NCBI GenBank assembly: GCA_021613535.1
Contig: CP075496.1
Span: 868,001 to 932,000 of the forward strand
Source: Adineta vaga
Taxonomy: Eukaryota; Rotifera
Reading direction: 5' to 3'
Length of the DNA: 64,000 nt
How positions within the stretch are numbered: position 1 is the stretch's first letter; every line of letters starts with the position of its first letter. The translations under genes were made by a program, and so were the position numbers. Of this stretch, positions 59,722 through 64,000 are shown one piece after another. The notes beneath the pieces are model-generated. The model was not told where the DNA came from. It searched no databases and saw only the letters and a program-made list of their open reading frames with translations.

Positions 59722-61458
59722 TTAAATAGAACTTTTATTTTTTATCAATGCTTTCGATTTTCGAGGTATTATTAAAGAACGAAGAAATTCTTTCACACCA
59801 GCATAAGTTTCTTGTCCAACTGGTTCAATAAATGTTGTTGGTAACATAAACGCAAAATGTGCATGAGCATCATTCATATCATCTGAAGGACGTAATTCAA
59901 CAGTATAAACATATTTGATTTTACCAACACCTTTTGCCCAATCATCACTTCCACCTGCTGATTCATCTAAAGAGAAGAAAAAAACTAAATAGATTTACAT
60001 ATGAAAGAAAAAGATCAATTACAAAGTAAATTTGCTGCTGAACCAATTTTATACAAAGTTCCATTCACACGTTTCAATGCTTCCGAACCAATATTTGCTT
60101 TATTATCCTATAAAAACTAATTCAAATACAATGAATTTAACTTTTGAATACTTTACTAATTCGATATAATCATCTGGCATATGTAAAGCAAATCCCCATG
60201 GATAAATCCAATATTGTCCATATGAATGAAAAGTTAAATATGCATCCCAATGTCGTGATGATTGATTAATAAATTTTTGTAAACTTCGTGTTTCTGGTTC
60301 ACTATCTTGATAAGGTCCTGCATATGTTTCTGAACAAGGATATGTTGAAGCACCATTTTCTAAAGACAAAACAAAATTTAATTCAATTAAATATCAATCA
60401 ATTACCCATCCAATGATATCCAAAATTTCGATTTAAATCCACTCCCATACAATTTGGATTTACTCGTTGATAATAACCATTCGGTGCACGATTTTTTCTC
60501 CACATTCGTCTCTATTTTGATAATAAAATAATCTTTTTAAAATTTCAAAAAAAATCAACTACTTCTGTTTGTGCATATTCATAACCATCCGGATTCAATA
60601 ATGGAATAATATAAATATTAAATACCGATAAAAGTGATGGTCGTCCATTGTTAACTTCATCGATTAACTAAATGTTTTATTCTTTGTTTTTGAGAAATCG
60701 AAAATACTCTTTTACTTTATCAATCATATAAAGACAAGTAGATGGTGAAATAAATTCTCTTGCATGAATTCCACAATCAACTAAAATATTTCTTCGTGCT
60801 GTTAATTTTCCAATCTAAACGTAAAAACAAAAAGAGAATTTTACTCTTTGGAAAACTTCTCTATCAATACTCGTATTGTCCAAATCGAACGATTTTCATG
60901 TGTTTGACCAATTGAAAAAAGTGATGTAAAATTTTTCACTATCGGTGATCGTTGATGTTGTTGATTGAGAAATTGAACAATCTATATTTGTATGAAATAA
61001 TGAAGAATGATTTGATTTGAAAATAATTTACTTGATCATATCTTAGATAATCAGTTAAATGTGATGAGGATTGATATTTAATTGAACGACGTGTTCGACT
61101 TTTATGTTGTTTAGAAATATTATCTGATGTTTGAATTAATCTGAAATATAATTTGTTAAAAAGAAGAAAAGATGAATTATCTTTTTTTACTTTTCTAAAT
61201 CATTATTGAGAATTTTCATATCAATTCCATATTGTTTACATAATTTTTTAATTTTTGGAATTTGTTTTTTCGGTAAACTCATTTTAATATCTCGATTGAT
61301 TTGAAGAACTTCCGACCAACGATCAACCTTTAATGAAAAACATTTTCTCTTCGAAAATAAAATCACTGATATCTTACACCATAAGTATCTTCAAAATAAC
61401 GAATTAATCGAAGATGTTCATTAGTTTTTGGTAAAACACGTATTAATTCATGTCTATT
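59722..61458 (-). CDS. M14 zinc carboxypeptidase, carboxypeptidase-B-type specificity
   Basis: A multi-exon minus-strand gene. An activation peptide (RHELIRVLPKTNEHLRLI, TYGVDRWSEVLQINRDI) precedes the peptidase domain. Active-site residues are visible in order: DCGIHAREFI (zinc His and Glu; equivalent of H69/E72), NPDGYEYAQTERRMWRKNR (substrate Arg), GVDLNRNFG (N144/R145), TFHSYGQYWIYPWG (zinc H196), GSAANLL-Y (Y248), SAGGSDDWA, and YTVELRPSD (catalytic E270). The Asp in GGSDDW is at the position of Asp255 in carboxypeptidase B, pointing to cleavage of C-terminal Lys/Arg. Such enzymes are secreted as zymogens. The 5' end is unresolved: the frame stays open to about 61516 without an ATG, so a signal-peptide exon further upstream is expected but was not found. 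Confidence 0.88.
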
Positions 61459-61874
61459 CTCAAATAAATAATTCAAATAACATCTTTTTCTTGTTTTTTT
61501 ACATTTTACCCTTTATAAAAATGATTATTCGCATATGAACATGTGAAGAAAATCGTTAACCAGACTTTGAATAACATTGATGGATCTTAATGAACCTGAA
61601 AATCTTAAGGACAAATCTAATGTCGAAAGAAGAAAAAGGTAAATGAGTGAATAAGAGGAAGAAGAACAAATGCTCTTCGTTTTTTCTTTGTTAAATTTCA
61701 TGTACATAAGATCTTATTACTTGACTTTAATATCTTTCAAAAAATCAAATATGATTGACAGACGTCAGCAGTCGAACAGAAGGTTCATATTACTTCCAAG
61801 TCTTTCTTCTTTTTTAAAAATGAAATGATTTGAATAAAGATTAGAAGCCTTAAGATATATGTTATCTATCATTT
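61459..61874. other. Spacer between carboxypeptidase and RyR-like genes
   Basis: It should contain the missing first exon of the carboxypeptidase. A minus-strand frame at about 61707-61630 has a hydrophobic stretch (SSSYSLIYLFLLSTLDLS), but no good splice partner was found, so it is not joined. Confidence 0.35.
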
Positions 61875-62528
61875 TTATTCAATAATATAACCAAAAAACC
61901 CGACAGGAGTTGTATGAAATCTATGATATAAAAAAAGTTCATTAAACACGTCACAAGCAATTAGAACAGCAGTTCGATCTTTATGTTTTTCAATTTCTGT
62001 TAGATTTACATACGGGATCATTAAATCTTTTGATGCATGTTGAACATTTCGTTTCATCCATTGAATATGAATAATATTCGAGATTTCTTCAATATAATCT
62101 TGATTAAATAAACGTTTACGACGAAGACCTTGTAAAACATATTTACAAGCAATACGAGCTGTTGCACGATTTTCTAATGCCCAATCGAAAGGTAATTCAT
62201 TATAATTCATATTTAAAATATCAACATAAATTAATGAAGAATTCTCACGTAATTGTGCAACTTTAAGATTTCGATGAACAAGACATGAACCGACAGTAAG
62301 AATCATTGGATAAATAAAATCGGATGAATTATAAAATGTTCGAGCTTTCGTTAATTTAAAACGATTTCTAACAAATGGATTTTTTTCAAGAAAACTTTTA
62401 CGCCAATTTAAATGAAAACGACTTGCAACATTTTGTACATAGAATCGAAAATCTTTTCGAATTGAAATTAATTCAACATTATAACCACAGAAAAGAATAA
62501 AATATATCACCAATGTTATTAGATGCAT
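61875..62528 (-). CDS. Secreted intronless protein with RyR-like domain
   Basis: A single 217-aa exon. MHLITLVIYFILFCGYNVELIS is a clear signal peptide. Residues about 110-200 (PFDWALENRATARIACKYVL, IIHIQWMKRNVQHASK, MIPYVNLTEIEKHKDRTAV) resemble the RyR repeat of ryanodine receptors and of prokaryotic/viral RyR-domain proteins, in which a W...H/IH..W pattern is followed by P-Y..L...EK..DR. The N-terminal part (FRFYVQNVASRFHLNWRKSF) is unknown. A secreted RyR domain is unusual because the domain normally lies on the cytosolic face. The family call rests on the spacing of W, H, PY and EK.DR residues; the function is unknown. Confidence 0.5.
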   Translation of the reverse strand: MHLITLVIYFILFCGYNVELISIRKDFRFYVQNVASRFHLNWRKSFLEKNPFVRNRFKLTKARTFYNSSDFIYPMILTVGSCLVHRNLKVAQLRENSSLIYVDILNMNYNELPFDWALENRATARIACKYVLQGLRRKRLFNQDYIEEISNIIHIQWMKRNVQHASKDLMIPYVNLTEIEKHKDRTAVLIACDVFNELFLYHRFHTTPVGFFGYIIE

Positions 62529-63634
62529 TCGACAATATGTTGATCAACTATCCGAGAAAGATTGTTACTTATCGTATTAGAGAAAATATTTCTATGTATC
62601 AATGACAGATTGATGATAACTTTCTCTTCTCTATTTGTTTTAGACAAGTATGTGCTATATAAATAATACAAGCTATAATATAGAAAGATATTATGACAGA
62701 TTTGTTTGAAGAATGATTATTTATTTTATAGAAAAATATTTAGTTCTTTTGAAGATCAAGAGATTTTAATCGATGACTTGACATCAATTTCATCAATCAT
62801 TTGAATAGATGAAAAATGATTTCAAAAATAACTTTGATTATTCAAGAAAAATACAACAGCTGACTTTCGTTTCACATCATGATTGGTAAATTAGAACTAA
62901 AGTTACTCGTATAATTACTAACACCTGACGTGTTATTTTAGTATCAAAACAACAATCATATTCAAAATATTAATTAATACAATGACTAATGTAGTGTAAA
63001 CAAAGACAATTGATTTTCTCAATCTACACGAAGTCCGAATACTTTAATATATATAACAGACTTTAACCAAATGATTACTTAATGCATAACCTTGTTTTTA
63101 TGTATATCTACTGACAATTAGCATAAGTAAAAGATAACTGTAATGAAATATGACAAGCAAATAAAACTCATTTCGGTACATGAAATGACATGTTGTCAAT
63201 CTATTTCGAGAAGTAAACTGTGGGATATGATATAATTCGAGCTAAATATCTCAACGTCAATCAGAAATAGTTATTGTAGGCGTTGAATTATAAAGAAAAA
63301 GAAAAAGAAAAAAAAATTGTTACCGAAAACGCCAAATATAAACGATCTAGAACTACTTTCTACCCACGCCTAATAGAAAGAAATATTCTATTCTAACCGA
63401 AGACAATAAATACCTCGCTAGACATACACAATTGTCTATTTTGTCAATTATTTTACTCAACAACTACTCCAGCTTTCACTCAACATTATCTAAAGAAACA
63501 AAGATGAAATAAATTAACGATTTAATCCATTAAATTCTTTATCATGATGAAAGATTTCATTTTTTACAATTAATTGAATTAACCCACATTTTGTTTTCTT
63601 TTTCTTATCTTTAGATAATATACTTAATTCAATA
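62529..63634. other. Intergenic region before the HSP20-like gene
   Basis: 1.1 kb of AT-rich sequence with no supported gene. An AG acceptor-like site (TTATCTTTAG at 63605-63614) just upstream of 63635 may mark a 5' UTR intron of the next gene. Confidence 0.45.
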
Positions 63635-63977
63635 ATGTTTACACTCGAACAATTTCTTCAAAATACAACATGGAATCCAACATTGGATGAGGCTGGTGAA
63701 CCTGGCAAAAAACTTCTTCACATGCGTCTTCAAGTTAAACCCGGAACAACAGCAGAGAATTTAAATATTACACTCAATGGATTCGATTTACGTGTTAATT
63801 TTGAAAATAAAGGTAAAATATTTACTTTCAGTTTTTTCTATTATATTTTCTTTCGTGATTGTAGCTGGACCAGAATATAAACAAGTTACAATCTGGCCAA
63901 CAGCTGATCTTGAGAAATTAAAAACTGAATTGAAAGGTGATGGATATCTTCATATTACAGTACCAATTAAAGTTTAA
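63635..63977 (+). CDS. Small HSP20-fold (alpha-crystallin/CS-like) protein
   Basis: Exons 63635-63812 and 63865-63977 join in an Ala codon, giving 96 aa. The sequence MRLQVKPGTTAENLNITLNG, then FDLRVNFENK, YKQVTIWPTADLEKLKTELK and GDGYLHITVPIKV matches the beta-sandwich of HSP20/CS domains: L..EG.L.I..P at the end is the classical alpha-crystallin core motif. There are no N- or C-terminal extensions such as the IxI tail, so it may not form large oligomers. Likely a minimal cytosolic small heat-shock or p23-like protein. The stop codon is only 23 bp before the window end. Confidence 0.75.
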
Positions 63978-64000
63978 AGAACAAATATTTATCTAAACTT

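Overview
The window is eukaryotic nuclear DNA from a small-genome invertebrate. It is AT-rich, genes are compact and mostly interrupted by introns of about 45-70 nt with plain GT..AG borders (typically ...TTTAG at the acceptor), and the gene content is metazoan: Capicua, ALG9, Nup58, TDRD9/Spindle-E, GALNT, three-Ig cell-surface proteins and a nuclear-receptor-like protein. The mix of animal genes with families better known from bacteria, fungi or plants (DUF2252, a uronate-dehydrogenase-like SDR, DUF3431, a LURP-like protein), plus duplicated and partly homogenised gene pairs, fits a bdelloid rotifer. That assignment is inference; no marker gene proves it.

Layout. 2.0-9.1 kb: Capicua (12 coding exons) and ALG9 (14 exons), both +. 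9.3-12.0 kb: four identical tRNA-Arg(TCG) genes, two on each strand, lying on visible segmental duplications. 13.2-17.6 kb: an intronless nuclear-receptor-LBD-like protein (-) and a DUF2252 kinase-fold protein (+). 18.6-28.6 kb: Nup58 (+), a small secreted protein (-), and TDRD9/Spindle-E (+, 24 exons). 28.7-33.8 kb: a gene-poor, repeat-rich island with a weak coiled-coil gene, a short hAT-type element with a perfect 8-bp target duplication inserted in an inverted minisatellite, a broken proline-rich gene and foldback elements. 33.8-38 kb: a broken DUF3431 gene and an intronless NIDO-AMOP-VWD protein (-). 40-43.6 kb: two GT31 glycosyltransferase copies, the second truncated but nearly identical to the first over 426 bp. 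44.8-47.9 kb: GALNT11-like (-). 49.6-56.2 kb: two convergent paralogous three-Ig genes. 58.6-62.5 kb: SDR epimerase, M14 carboxypeptidase B-like, and a secreted RyR-like protein (all -). 63.6-64.0 kb: a small HSP20-fold protein (+).

There are no operons. A loose theme is glycosylation and the secretory surface: ALG9 (N-glycan core), GALNT (O-GalNAc initiation) and GT31 (beta-1,3 extension) sit among secreted or surface proteins. TDRD9 is a piRNA-pathway (transposon silencing) helicase. I did not find a clearly new multi-gene system. The most interesting signals are structural: the nested repeat island at 29.8-30.8 kb, the GT31 homogenised tract, the mirrored Ig gene pair and the tRNA-Arg cluster.
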